DNA of 64,000 nt, taken from NCBI RefSeq assembly GCF_000233455.1, contig NZ_JH376434.1, positions 1-64,000 of the forward strand, written 5' to 3'. Shown piece after piece: positions 1 through 7,584 of this stretch; within the stretch, counting starts at the first letter, position 1, and every line of letters starts with the position of its first letter. The DNA is from [Clostridium] citroniae WAL-17108 (GTDB lineage Bacteria; Bacillota; Clostridia; Lachnospirales; Lachnospiraceae). A program made the position numbers and the translations under genes. The notes under the pieces were generated by a model. It was not told where the DNA came from. It saw nothing but the letters and a program-made list of their open reading frames with translations, and searched no databases.

Positions 1-117
1 GTCAAGACCACCAAGATGGCGGGGGACGAGGATGTGGAACTGCTGACCCAAAGAAAGGAAGACGGGCGCAGAAAGCGCAGTGCCAAGAGCCACACTAAAA
101 AATATGACAACAATTAG
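1..117 (+). CDS. C-terminal end of an unidentified protein (partial)
   Basis: The reading frame is open from base 1 to a TAG at 115-117 and gives 38 residues, very rich in Lys and Arg (segment RKEDGRRKRSAK) and ending KKYDNN. A strong terminator begins two bases after the stop, which supports a genuine gene end. The basic, polar tail looks like a disordered C-terminus, possibly of a nucleic-acid-binding or membrane-anchored protein, but I do not recognise the family. The start lies outside the window. Confidence 0.55.
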   Translation, partial: VKTTKMAGDEDVELLTQRKEDGRRKRSAKSHTKKYDNN

Positions 118-118
118 C

Positions 119-158
119 AAAACCTGCAGGACGGCTGACCAGCGATCCTGCAGGTTTT
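119..158 (+). terminator. Intrinsic terminator of the upstream gene
   Basis: A 13-bp inverted repeat (arms 119-131 and 146-158, core CCTGCAGGA/TCCTGCAGG) with a 14-base loop ends in a short T run. It directly follows the stop codon of the partial gene and precedes the IS200 left end. Confidence 0.75.
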
Positions 159-180
159 ATTGTGTCACAGTAAAAATAAA

Positions 181-199
181 CCACCTGCTCTGCAGGTGG
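181..199 (+). repeat. IS200 left-end hairpin
   Basis: CCACCTGC-TCT-GCAGGTGG is a perfect 8-bp stem with a 3-base loop. IS200/IS605 transposases recognise such subterminal hairpins on single-stranded DNA. Its sequence differs from the right-end hairpin, which keeps CCACC at the base. Confidence 0.7.
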
Positions 200-224
200 A
201 GGGAATATCTTCAGATAAAAGCAA

Positions 225-278
225 CTCCTGTGCTAAACTAGATGTAGGTCTGCAAACCACAAATAAAAAGCACAGGAG
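225..278 (+). promoter_or_regulatory. Stem that would sequester the tnpA ribosome binding site
   Basis: Bases 225-234 (CTCCTGTGCT) pair perfectly with 269-278 (AGCACAGGAG). The right arm contains most of the AGGAGG Shine-Dalgarno used by the ATG at 286. In IS200 elements a 5' leader stem is known to hide the tnpA RBS and keep transposase low; this matches that arrangement. Seen: complementarity and position. Inferred: translational repression. Confidence 0.65.
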
Positions 279-285
279 GTCCAAA

Positions 286-2639
286 ATGGACAATAATAGT
301 TTAGCTCATAGTGTGTCCTGAATGCTAGAGGATACTGAAAAAGTAGTAACCGAAAAGCAGTGCTTTTCGTGAGATGGAAGCAGGCCTTCCGCAATCGGTA
401 TACAGGTGCAGGTTGCAAAACACCCATAGGTGCTATAGACAAAAGCTACGGTATTGAGCGTATGAGGAAAAGGCAGTAAAGAAACTGTCAGTTAAGTGCC
501 ATGAAGCTGAATGAAAATGAAGAACTGATGAAGCATCGTTAAGACTTATAGGTACAGTCAAAACCAGAGTGTTGTGTGGACGCTGGGATAGATCCGTGAG
601 GAGCCTGATTTACTGCGCGGGTGGCTGTCGGTGTTGAGGTTACAGGAGCATGGTGCAGGCTCATGAAAGGAACAGGAGAATCCTGTGTTGTAATGCTAAC
701 CGAAAAATACAAGCTAACATATGTGCGAGTATGAAAGTAGGAATGAACAACACAGGTGCGGAAGAATCCGTAGTAGTGATGAAGTCTCTGTAATGGAGGT
801 GGAGCAAAGGGATTCTGTCATTGCAACTTCTTGAATAGAACAACCAGAAATGGGAGGATTACATGAAAGAAGGGAAAACATTTCATATTTCACAGAATGA
901 AGTCCTGAATGCGTACAAGGCGGTCAAGGCCAATAAAGGCGCTGGCGGTGTGGATGGAATAGAGCTGGAGGAGTTTGACAAAAACTGGAAAAACAGGTTG
1001 TATGTGCTGTGGAACAGGATGTCATCCGGCTGCTACTTCCCAAAACCGGTCAGAGGAGTTGAAATACCGAAAAAGAATGGAAAGGTAAGGCTTCTGGGAA
1101 TTCCGACTATTGAGGACCGAGTAGCACAGATGGTGCTCCGAAACCATATAGAGCCATTTGTGGAACCTGTTTTTCATGAAGATTCATATGGGTACAGGCC
1201 AGGTAAGTCCGCCCTTGATGCGGTGGAGACAGCCCGGAAAAGATGCTTTCAGATGAGATGGGTCATTGAGTTTGATATTGTAGGGCTATTTAACAACATT
1301 GAACATGATAAGCTGATGAGGCTGGTTGAAAACCATTGCAAAGAAAAATGGGTTAGCCTTTATGTCAAAAGATGTCTGAAAGCGCCAGTACAGATGCCGG
1401 ATGGAACGGTTTGCGAAAAGAATTCCGGTACACCCCAAGGTGGGGTGATTAGTCCAGTCCTTGCGAATCTATTCATGCATTATGGATTTGACAACTGGAT
1501 GAACAGGAAATTTCCAAACTGCCCATGGGAAAGATATGCTGATGATGGATTGATACATTGTGTCAGCAGAAAACAGGCAGAATTCGTACTTGAAATGCTA
1601 AAGGAGCAGATGCAGCGAGTGGGACTGACAATTCACCCTGAGAAAAGCAAGATTGTATTTTGCCAACGAAACAATGAAGAAGTGCCGGAGGATGTGGAAA
1701 CATCGTTTGTATTTCTCGGATATTGTTTCAGGCCTCGGCTTGTAAAAAGCGGAGAGGGAAAATATTTCATGGGATTCACACCAGCGGTCAGCAGTGATGC
1801 CGGAAAAGTATTCCGTGAGAAAATCAAAGAGGGGATAGAACAGCAAAACAGCACAGACATAGTAGCATTGTCAGAAAGACTAAATCCAATTATCAGGGGA
1901 TGGATGAATTATTTTACAAAATTCACTCCAAGCGAAGCATTCAGACAGGGAATCAATTATGTGAATCTGACGTTAGTACGATGGTTGAGAAAAACAAGGA
2001 GGAAGGCACGGCGGAGTTATCAAAAAGCACAGCGTTTACTGCATCAGATAGCCATGTCGAATATAGAAATGTTTTACCATTGGAAAGTGGGTTATATACC
2101 AGTGAAATGATGACAAGAGCCGTATGATGGGAGACTATCACGTACGGTTCCGTGAGAGATTTGGGGTGAAATTCCCCTTATCTACTCGACCAAAATGGGA
2201 TTGCAAGTATCATCTGGTTTTTGCACCAAAATATCGTAGACAGGTAATCTATAAAGATATCAAGGCAGATGTAGGACAAATCCTTGGGACATTATGTCGA
2301 AGAAAAGGGATTGAGATAATTGAGGCACAATGCATGCCAGATCATATTCATATGCTGGTAAGCATTCCACCCAAATATTCAGTATCAGAGGTGGTGGGGT
2401 ATCTCAAGGGAAAAAGTTCACTCATGATATTCGAGAAGCATGCGAACCTAAAGTATAAGTACGGAAACCGTCATTTCTGGTGCCGTGGATATTATGTGGA
2501 CACAGTAGGAAAGAATACGGCGGCAATAAAGGCATACATCCAAAATCAGATAAAAGAGGACTTGGAATATGATCAGATGTCGTTAGTAGAGTACATAGAC
2601 CCGTTTACGGGCGAGCCGGTGAAGAAAAACAAGAAGTAG
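286..2639 (+). CDS. tnpA: IS200-type transposase TnpA, coding sequence split by an intron
   Basis: The gene lies in two exons, 286-310 and 2191-2639. Joining them makes a 157-residue protein beginning MDNNSLAHTKWDCKYH, the normal length and N-terminus of clostridial IS200 transposases. Residues 60-62 (HIH, in PDHIHML) form the HUH metal-binding motif, and Tyr124 (KAYIQNQ) is the likely catalytic tyrosine that attacks single-stranded DNA. The first exon has an AGGAGG RBS at 275-279 that can be hidden in a leader stem. An ATG at 2124 opens a frame that reads from intron domain V into exon 2, but its first residues are intron-derived and it has no RBS. Activity therefore depends on splicing. Confidence 0.85.
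863..2110 (+). CDS. ltrA: Group II intron-encoded reverse transcriptase/maturase
   Basis: The 415-residue protein has the reverse-transcriptase blocks in order: GGVDGI (RT0), RLLGIPTIEDR (RT1-2), SYGYRPGKSA, FDIVGLFNNI (RT3), GTPQGGVISP (RT4), catalytic YADD at residues 225-228, and FLGYCFRPR (RT7). A maturase (X) domain with RGWMNYF follows. No HNH endonuclease domain follows it; the protein stops just 6 nt before domain V. The length and missing endonuclease resemble RmInt1-type (class D) proteins, although I cannot assign the class firmly. Such introns usually home at lagging-strand or replication-fork targets. GGGAGG lies ahead of the ATG at 863. The frame appears intact. Confidence 0.93.
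   Translation: MKEGKTFHISQNEVLNAYKAVKANKGAGGVDGIELEEFDKNWKNRLYVLWNRMSSGCYFPKPVRGVEIPKKNGKVRLLGIPTIEDRVAQMVLRNHIEPFVEPVFHEDSYGYRPGKSALDAVETARKRCFQMRWVIEFDIVGLFNNIEHDKLMRLVENHCKEKWVSLYVKRCLKAPVQMPDGTVCEKNSGTPQGGVISPVLANLFMHYGFDNWMNRKFPNCPWERYADDGLIHCVSRKQAEFVLEMLKEQMQRVGLTIHPEKSKIVFCQRNNEEVPEDVETSFVFLGYCFRPRLVKSGEGKYFMGFTPAVSSDAGKVFREKIKEGIEQQNSTDIVALSERLNPIIRGWMNYFTKFTPSEAFRQGINYVNLTLVRWLRKTRRKARRSYQKAQRLLHQIAMSNIEMFYHWKVGYIPVK
2117..2150 (+). ncRNA. Group II intron domain V (catalytic core)
   Basis: Exactly 34 nt beginning GAGCCG and ending CGGTTC fold into the two-helix hairpin typical of domain V, including the AGC catalytic triad near the 5' end and a GAGA-type tetraloop. A domain VI hairpin follows at about 2157-2183 and the intron ends at 2190. 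Confidence 0.88.
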
Positions 2640-2820
2640 GACTCTTAAGAGTCAGTAGGAAGTCAAAGCAAACCAGTAAGCCCCTATTGGGGCAAAGCCG
2701 GAGTAAGGAAGCACTGAACATGCCCTTTTAAGGGCAGCTGAGAATGTGGTGCAGCAGGCAGACTTTTCAGTGCGCCTTCCGGGCGCAAGCAGGTAACAGC
2801 CCCTTATAGGGGCAGAACAA
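2640..2820 (+). other. IS200 3' region with five successive hairpins
   Basis: After the tnpA stop no gene is present. Instead, short near-perfect hairpins follow one another: 2640-2653 (GACTCTTAAGAGTC), 2680-2693 (GCCCCTATTGGGGC), 2721-2736 (TGCCCTTTTAAGGGCA), 2771-2787 (TGCGCCTTCCGGGCGCA) and 2799-2813 (GCCCCTTATAGGGGC). The element's right-end hairpin comes next. The structure fills about 180 nt and could be a structured transcript, a set of transposase-binding sites or a read-through barrier. I know no named function for it. Confidence 0.6.
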
Positions 2821-2821
2821 G

Positions 2822-2840
2822 CCACCGGCTAAGCCGGTGG
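2822..2840 (+). repeat. IS200 right-end hairpin
   Basis: CCACCGGCT-A-AGCCGGTGG is a perfect 9-bp stem at the end of the element, followed by TCTTGAC, a plausible cleavage-site sequence for this family. Confidence 0.7.
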
Positions 2841-2850
2841 TCTTGACTTT

Positions 2851-2898
2851 TTGTTATTCCTTCTGCTATTCCTTCTGCTATTCCTTCTGTTATTCCCT
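2851..2898. repeat. 12-bp tandem repeat downstream of kdpE
   Basis: About three and a half imperfect copies of ATTCCTTCTGCT fill the gap between the IS right end and the kdpE stop codon. The repeat is non-coding here; on the minus strand it reads as a purine-rich run just after kdpE. Confidence 0.7.
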
Positions 2899-3588
2899 CT
2901 ATTCTTCCCTCATACGGTAACCCACGCCGATCTCTGTGAATATATATTGGGGCTCTGCGGGATTTTCCTCCAGCTTTCTTCGGATATGGGCCATGTTCAC
3001 ACGCAGGATCTGATTGTCGCTGTCAGCATAGGGGCCCCAGATTTTGGATATGATAGTTTCGTAGGTCAGCACCCTTCCCGCGTTCTGAGCCAGCAGGGAG
3101 ACCAGTTTGTATTCGATCTGGGTCAGATGTACGTCCTGATCCTTTACCTTTACCAAACGGCGTTCAAAATCGATCATCAGGTCCCCGACCTCATAGCGGG
3201 TATTCTCATTGGCTGTCTTCTGGCTGTGGCGCAGTGCGGTGCGGATGCGCGCCAGCAGTTCCGCTGTGCCAAAGGGTTTTGTGAGATAGTCATCGGCTCC
3301 CATATCCAGGGCAGCTACCTTGCTGCGCTCCAGGGTTCTGGCAGAGATAACAATGATGGGCACGGAGCTGTATGCCCGAACCTCCTCAATGATCTCAAGC
3401 CCATCCATATCAGGAAGACCCAGGTCCAGTAAAACAACATCCGGTTTGTGGGTATTGATCTGCTTTAACCCATCGGCTCCTGTATATGCACAGACCACAT
3501 GGTAGTTCTGAGGTGTCAGGACTGTTTCTATAAAATTACATATATTTTTTTCGTCTTCAATGATGATAATACTGGCTTTTGCGTTCAT
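2899..3588 (-). CDS. kdpE: KdpE-like response regulator
   Basis: The 229-residue OmpR/PhoB-type regulator has an N-terminal receiver domain (acidic pocket at E11/D12, phospho-acceptor Asp55 in LLDLGLPD, and KPF near residue 103). A C-terminal winged helix ends in the typical GVGYRM. In the known Kdp system it activates a high-affinity potassium pump when phosphorylated by KdpD. It starts 3 nt after the kdpD stop, so the two are co-transcribed. No kdpFABC genes lie in the window, so the target operon must be elsewhere or the pair may serve another purpose. Confidence 0.85.
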   Translation of the reverse strand: MNAKASIIIIEDEKNICNFIETVLTPQNYHVVCAYTGADGLKQINTHKPDVVLLDLGLPDMDGLEIIEEVRAYSSVPIIVISARTLERSKVAALDMGADDYLTKPFGTAELLARIRTALRHSQKTANENTRYEVGDLMIDFERRLVKVKDQDVHLTQIEYKLVSLLAQNAGRVLTYETIISKIWGPYADSDNQILRVNMAHIRRKLEENPAEPQYIFTEIGVGYRMREE

Positions 3589-3591
3589 AAA

Positions 3592-4701
3592 TCAGTATTC
3601 CCTCCAATCTGGTAAGGTAAAAGTAAATTGGGCGCCATTCTGATGATTGCCGGCCTGGATCTGGCCGCCATGTGCGTTTATGATGGTTTTACAGAGAGAC
3701 AGGCCGATCCCCATTCCCTTATGGCTGTCTCCCATCTGGTTGGCATAGACTCCTCCTCCGTCAAACAGGGTGTCCAGCAGATCCGGACGGATACCCTTTC
3801 CATAATCCTTTATGGTTATGGATACATAAGGTCCGTCTGTGGTTACGATCAGATCAATGGGACCGTGGCTTCCGGAGTGAAAGAATGCGTTTTCCAGAAG
3901 ATTGTTAATGACCTGTTCGATGAGCGTGGCGTCCATGGGAACCATGATAAAGATGTCCGGTATGGAAACATGGACAGGAACATCCATAAAGCGTTTTCTG
4001 AACCTTCTCACTGCGGAAGAGATGATCTCCTCCAGCGACTCGTCCGCCTTGATCACATTGGCCACACCCCGTTCATCCTGGATCCTGGTAACGGTGAGGA
4101 GATTTTCCACCATGGTCAAAAGCCACTGCGCATCCTCCTCAATGTTCTGGACCAGTTTGTGCTTTTCATCGGGGGACATGGTCTCCTCCTGTTCAAGATA
4201 GGTGGAACTGGAACCGATGATCGTGGTAAGAGGCGTGCGCAGATCATGGGACATGGCCCTCATCAGGTTGGCTTTCATGGTTTCCTTCTCTGCATTAAGA
4301 AGCATCCGGTCCTTTTCCTGGATCTGGGCATTCTGCTTTGTGATCATGATGCAAATGCTGCTGGTAATACAGGAGATCAGCATCATGCCCACAAACGTGA
4401 TCGGGTATCCTGACATGGTAAAGTTCAGTGTCATGTAGGGATACGTGTATGCAAAGTTTACCCAGAAGACAGCAAATAAAGAGGCAAGTATTCCGGAACC
4501 GTAGCAGCTGGTGGCGCGGGCGATCAGGATAATGGCCAGAGTAAATATGATGGAAATGTTGGTGACATTGTTGCTGAAATGAAAAAATATGGTGGAAACT
4601 AAGGTGGCGGCAGCCATATATTCGATGGTTATAGGAAGGTTCCTTACCAGGTTCATGACAGCTGCTTTCAAATCCTCTTTATCCGTATGGAAAAGTTTCA
4701 T
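3592..4701 (-). CDS. kdpD: Short KdpD-like sensor histidine kinase without the KdpD/Usp module
   Basis: The 369-residue membrane kinase has four close-packed transmembrane segments (about residues 27-121, DUF4118-like), a coiled linker and a HisKA domain with phospho-acceptor His152 (MSHDLRTPL). An HATPase domain with NNLLENA, GKGI and GMGIGLSL follows. Classical KdpD is about 900 residues, with a large N-terminal cytoplasmic KdpD plus Usp domain; both are absent. A GGGGAGAG RBS precedes the ATG, so this looks like the real start and not a truncation. It signals to the adjacent KdpE-like regulator; without the Usp part its input may differ from canonical K+ or c-di-AMP sensing. Confidence 0.82.
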   Translation of the reverse strand: MKLFHTDKEDLKAAVMNLVRNLPITIEYMAAATLVSTIFFHFSNNVTNISIIFTLAIILIARATSCYGSGILASLFAVFWVNFAYTYPYMTLNFTMSGYPITFVGMMLISCITSSICIMITKQNAQIQEKDRMLLNAEKETMKANLMRAMSHDLRTPLTTIIGSSSTYLEQEETMSPDEKHKLVQNIEEDAQWLLTMVENLLTVTRIQDERGVANVIKADESLEEIISSAVRRFRKRFMDVPVHVSIPDIFIMVPMDATLIEQVINNLLENAFFHSGSHGPIDLIVTTDGPYVSITIKDYGKGIRPDLLDTLFDGGGVYANQMGDSHKGMGIGLSLCKTIINAHGGQIQAGNHQNGAQFTFTLPDWREY

Positions 4702-4787
4702 TTCTCTCTCCCCTGTAAATTGTGGTTACATACATGATTGATTTCATGAATAGCCCCCCTACATTATAACCCATGGATATGGGAAGT

Positions 4788-6428
4788 TCAACGGAAAAAG
4801 GTCTTTTTACGCCGGCCTCTCCTGTTTCTCCGTTTGGAGGGAGATGGGACCCTGCGCTCGGCCACCAGTTTGTCAAAATCGGCAGAGGAGTAGCCGATAT
4901 CCTCCAGGCGTTCAAGCCTGCGCTGGCGGCGGAGCGTCAGGTCGGCCTCCTCCTTCTTTTTAACATGTATTTTTACGGCGGCCACAATTGCCACAATAAC
5001 ACACAGGGACAGCGCGATCCCCAGAATGGTCAGGGTATTGGCGGGAATCCGGATACTGGAAGCAGTGCCTTCCTTTGTGGTGATGTCCGGCCGTGTGGCA
5101 GGAGGTGTCAGGTTCCCATCTGTTGAGAGGCCGTTCCCCTGATCCTGGAGATTTCCCTGGCCCGGCTCATGGCCCAGGTTTTGACCTGAATACTGCCCTG
5201 GATTCTGACTTGAATCCCGCTCTGGGTTCTGGCCCGGAACAGGCTGGTTTCCATTGCCTGCCGCTGCCTGTGGAGGTGTGGCGGCCGCAGCCATGGGATC
5301 GGCGGAACTTTCCATGCCTGATGAACAAAGGTATACAAAGCCCACCTGGCGCCCGTTGTAGGTGTAGCGGATACAGGCAACCCCGTTCCTGGGGCTGCTG
5401 CTGTCCAGGTCATAGGTCAGGGTGGATTCCGTGTCCGTAAAGTCGGCATCCTTTGGTATGACCACACGTCCGTTCCGGTCAAGCTCCAGGGAAATGCTGT
5501 CCCGGGCCGTCATGCCGGCAATGGTCATGTCATTTTCCAGGGATTTGTACCGCGTCTCATAATCCACTGCTTTCAGGGACTGGAAATTGCGGAAACCGAA
5601 ATCGAACAAGGCCTTTGTGTCTGTGTAGTGGGACTGGTGTCCGTTCAGCACAACGGCAATCAGGGTCATGCCATCTTTTTTTGCACAGGTTACAAGGGTA
5701 TTGCCCGCAAGGGATGTGTATCCTGTCTTTCCTGCAAAGGCGCCCGGATAGTAGACGGATTCGTTCTTATTAAACATCTTGTGGTGATTGGCCACATATC
5801 CGCCCTCAGGTGAACGCTTGGTAGGAGCCAGTCTGTAGCTGCGGGTTATGTTGATGGTAAGAAATTCAGGATTTTTAATGGCTTCCCTGGTAATAAGAGC
5901 CATGTCATGGGCCGTGGTGTAATGGTTCTCATCATTTAAGCCGCTGGGGTTTGTAAAATTGCTTCCTGTACAGCCCAGGCTGGCGGCCTTTTCATTCATC
6001 AGTTTGGCAAATGCCTCCCGGGAGCCGCTTACATGACATGCCAGGGCGTTGGCGCTCTCGTTGGCAGAGGCCAGCAGCAGGGCATAGAGACAGTCGCGGA
6101 CCGTGAGCACATCGCCCTCATCAATGCCGGCGCTGCTGCTTCCCGCTTCCACATTATAGACGTCATCATGGGAAAATGATACCATTTCATCCAGACCGCA
6201 GTGTTCCAGCACGATCAAAGCGGTCAGTATCTTGGTGATACTGGCCGGGTAATACTGCTGGTCCATATTCTTCCCGTATAATATAGTTCCTGTATCCGCA
6301 TCCATGACAATGCCGCCGTCCGCCTGTATGGAAACATGGTCGGGCCACTGGGGCGCTGCCAGGCTCTTCATGGTAACTATGCCCATGGAGAGACAGAGAC
6401 ACAGGAACAGCGTGAAAAATCGCTTCAT
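4788..6428 (-). CDS. dacF: D-alanyl-D-alanine carboxypeptidase (peptidase S11)
   Basis: This membrane-anchored penicillin-binding enzyme trims the terminal D-Ala of peptidoglycan stem peptides. Starting at the ATG at 6428 (GGAG 9 bases upstream; an ATG at 6443 is less well placed), the protein has 546 residues. It has a signal peptide and the three active-site motifs S63-x-x-K66 (SITK), S121-A-N and K234-T-G. A Pro/Gln/Gly-rich spacer, a single transmembrane helix and an unusually long, Arg/Lys-rich cytoplasmic tail of about 60 residues follow. A C-terminal helix anchor is normal for this family, whereas the basic tail is longer than usual. It lies in the same direction as kdpDE with a gap of about 90 bases. 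Confidence 0.9.
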   Translation of the reverse strand: MKRFFTLFLCLCLSMGIVTMKSLAAPQWPDHVSIQADGGIVMDADTGTILYGKNMDQQYYPASITKILTALIVLEHCGLDEMVSFSHDDVYNVEAGSSSAGIDEGDVLTVRDCLYALLLASANESANALACHVSGSREAFAKLMNEKAASLGCTGSNFTNPSGLNDENHYTTAHDMALITREAIKNPEFLTINITRSYRLAPTKRSPEGGYVANHHKMFNKNESVYYPGAFAGKTGYTSLAGNTLVTCAKKDGMTLIAVVLNGHQSHYTDTKALFDFGFRNFQSLKAVDYETRYKSLENDMTIAGMTARDSISLELDRNGRVVIPKDADFTDTESTLTYDLDSSSPRNGVACIRYTYNGRQVGFVYLCSSGMESSADPMAAAATPPQAAAGNGNQPVPGQNPERDSSQNPGQYSGQNLGHEPGQGNLQDQGNGLSTDGNLTPPATRPDITTKEGTASSIRIPANTLTILGIALSLCVIVAIVAAVKIHVKKKEEADLTLRRQRRLERLEDIGYSSADFDKLVAERRVPSPSKRRNRRGRRKKTFFR

Positions 6429-6506
6429 CCAAACAATCTCCAATCATATAATAGCCTATGGTACAGTATAAAATATTTCCGGCTTTAAGTAAAGCCCGGT
6501 TAGGAT

Positions 6507-7202
6507 TTAAGCGGCTTTTTTACGGTTTTTTATGGTCAGGAACAGGCAGAATCCAAACAGGATCAGGGATAAAGCGCCGAAAAGACCGGCAATGCGGGCG
6601 GCCGTATCCATAAAAAATCCTTCAGGCACAATGTTGATGAGCATATCCGTGGCAGGGTCCAGGATCCACAGGTCATTGGTAAAGAATATATGGTGGAACA
6701 TGACAAAATATTTGGAGAAATCAGTGGAAATGATCAGGGCCAGGGCGGTGATCAGCCCAAAGAACAGGCCGCATCCAATACACAGGGATGAGGGAAGGGT
6801 CTGTCTCATCCGTCCTTTGGCGGCAGCCATAAAGATAAGTAATAAGGCTGCCGCTGCCAGACAGATACGGCGTATGGACATGGCTTTTAAGAACAGCACC
6901 TGCACGTCCTCCATATGGGCGATTTCCCGCTCATTAAAAAATTCCCGCTGCTGGCCTCCCATGGTGGTGGTCACGTGGAGATCCTCACGGTCGCCTTTTA
7001 AGTAATCCATCATCTGGTCCGTTACTTCCAGCAGGTCGTCCATGGTCATGGCTGGAAGGCTTTCCAGCACATTGTATTTGGTATACTCTTTTTCAAAATA
7101 TCCAGGGGTCCAGTACACCACGGCTTCCACCGAAGTGATGAACAAAATGATCATAATGCAGAATGCGGCCGCGATCCCGGCAAATCTGTGTAAGTGTTTC
7201 AT
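6507..7202 (-). CDS. TIGR01906/DUF1461 family integral membrane protein
   Basis: The 231-residue protein has an N-terminal helix (about residues 8-30), an extracytoplasmic loop containing FFNEREIAHMEDVQ (the HMxDV-type signature of this family), and three further helices. The function is unknown. It lies directly upstream of the carboxypeptidase gene in the same direction, with a gap of about 80 bases, so it may be co-transcribed. An AGGAGG RBS precedes the ATG. Confidence 0.75.
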   Translation of the reverse strand: MKHLHRFAGIAAAFCIMIILFITSVEAVVYWTPGYFEKEYTKYNVLESLPAMTMDDLLEVTDQMMDYLKGDREDLHVTTTMGGQQREFFNEREIAHMEDVQVLFLKAMSIRRICLAAAALLLIFMAAAKGRMRQTLPSSLCIGCGLFFGLITALALIISTDFSKYFVMFHHIFFTNDLWILDPATDMLINIVPEGFFMDTAARIAGLFGALSLILFGFCLFLTIKNRKKAA

Positions 7203-7257
7203 AGTTCCTCCTGACTCAGAATAGAATATAATCTGTAAAAAGTTGTCTGTAACAAAG

Positions 7258-7295
7258 AAAAGCCCGACCCCGCAGCTTCCTGTATCTGCAAAGTC
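7258..7295 (-). terminator. Terminator of tRNA-Lys copy 1
   Basis: On the minus strand, GACTTTGCAG (7286-7295) pairs with CTGCGGGGTC (7266-7275) through a 10-bp stem with three G-U pairs, then reads GGGCTTTTC. It begins 11 bases after the tRNA 3' end. The same structure with substituted bases follows copy 2. Confidence 0.7.
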
Positions 7296-7306
7296 AGACC
7301 TTTTAG

Positions 7307-7379
7307 TGCGCCTTCAGGGACTCGAACCCTGGACAAATAGATTAAGAGTCTACTGCTCTACCAACTGAGCTAAAGGCGC
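7307..7379 (-). tRNA. tRNA-Lys (anticodon CTT), copy 1
   Basis: The 73-nt tRNA has acceptor stem GCGCCTT/AAGGCGC, discriminator A, D-loop AGTTGGTA, T-loop GGTTCGAGTCC and anticodon loop CTCTTAA (anticodon CTT, reads AAG). CCA is not encoded. It is identical in the mature part to the copy at 7585-7657. Confidence 0.96.
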
Positions 7380-7532
7380 ATATGTTTAATTTAATTCTTT
7401 TGAGTGACACGTCCACTATTATATAGCTTGGAGAAGGAAATGTCAATAATATTTTAAGAAAAAATTTATTTTTTAAAATATACCTTTTAAAAATATAGCT
7501 TTGTCCCAGATGTGTTTGTTCTATTAAGGCAC

Positions 7533-7572
7533 AAAAAAGTCCGACCCCGCAGCTTCCAATATCTGCAAAATC
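7533..7572 (-). terminator. Terminator of tRNA-Lys copy 2
   Basis: GATTTTGCAG (7563-7572) pairs with CTGCGGGGTC (7543-7552) through ten pairs including four G-U, followed on the minus strand by GGACTTTTTTG. Compared with copy 1, a C-G pair has become U-G, so pairing is retained despite divergence. Confidence 0.72.
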
Positions 7573-7584
7573 AGACCTCTTAAG

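Larger units (their letters stand above)
311..2190 (+). mobile_element. Group II intron inserted in tnpA
   Basis: The 1,880-nt intron starts GTGTG (fits the GUGYG consensus) and ends GAC (fits the AY consensus). It contains about 550 nt of 5' ribozyme sequence, an ORF for a reverse transcriptase/maturase, a 34-nt domain V and a domain VI hairpin. Precise excision restores ...GCT CAT A|CA AAA TGG..., the conserved AHTKW of this transposase family, which fixes both boundaries. TATGAG at 461-466 is complementary to the last six exon bases (305-310, CTCATA) and is a candidate EBS1. The insertion is in the sense orientation, so it can splice out of tnpA mRNA. Confidence 0.88.
170..2847 (+). mobile_element. 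IS200-type insertion sequence carrying a group II intron
   Basis: This is a single-gene IS200-type element with only tnpA and no tnpB. Both ends carry subterminal hairpins as expected for a single-strand transposon: 181-199 on the left and 2822-2840 on the right. The right end finishes near TCTTGAC at 2841-2847; the exact left boundary is not visible because this family makes no target duplication. Without the 1,880-nt intron the element would be about 0.8 kb, normal for IS200. It lies between a terminated upstream gene and the 3' end of kdpE, so it probably disrupts nothing. Boundaries are inferred to within about 15 bases. Confidence 0.8.

Noticed and set aside
482..487. AAACTG as EBS2 pairing with TAGTTT at 297-302
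   Set aside because: The pairing works, but EBS2 normally lies 5' of EBS1 in domain I and here it would lie 3' of the EBS1 candidate, so it is not claimed.
2124..2190. ATG at 2124 as the start of tnpA
   Set aside because: Bases 2124-2190 are intron domains V and VI; the resulting residues do not resemble TnpA and no RBS is present. The spliced reading fits the family.
2851..2898. CRISPR-like array
   Set aside because: Units are 12 bases, directly abutting, with no spacers and no cas genes.
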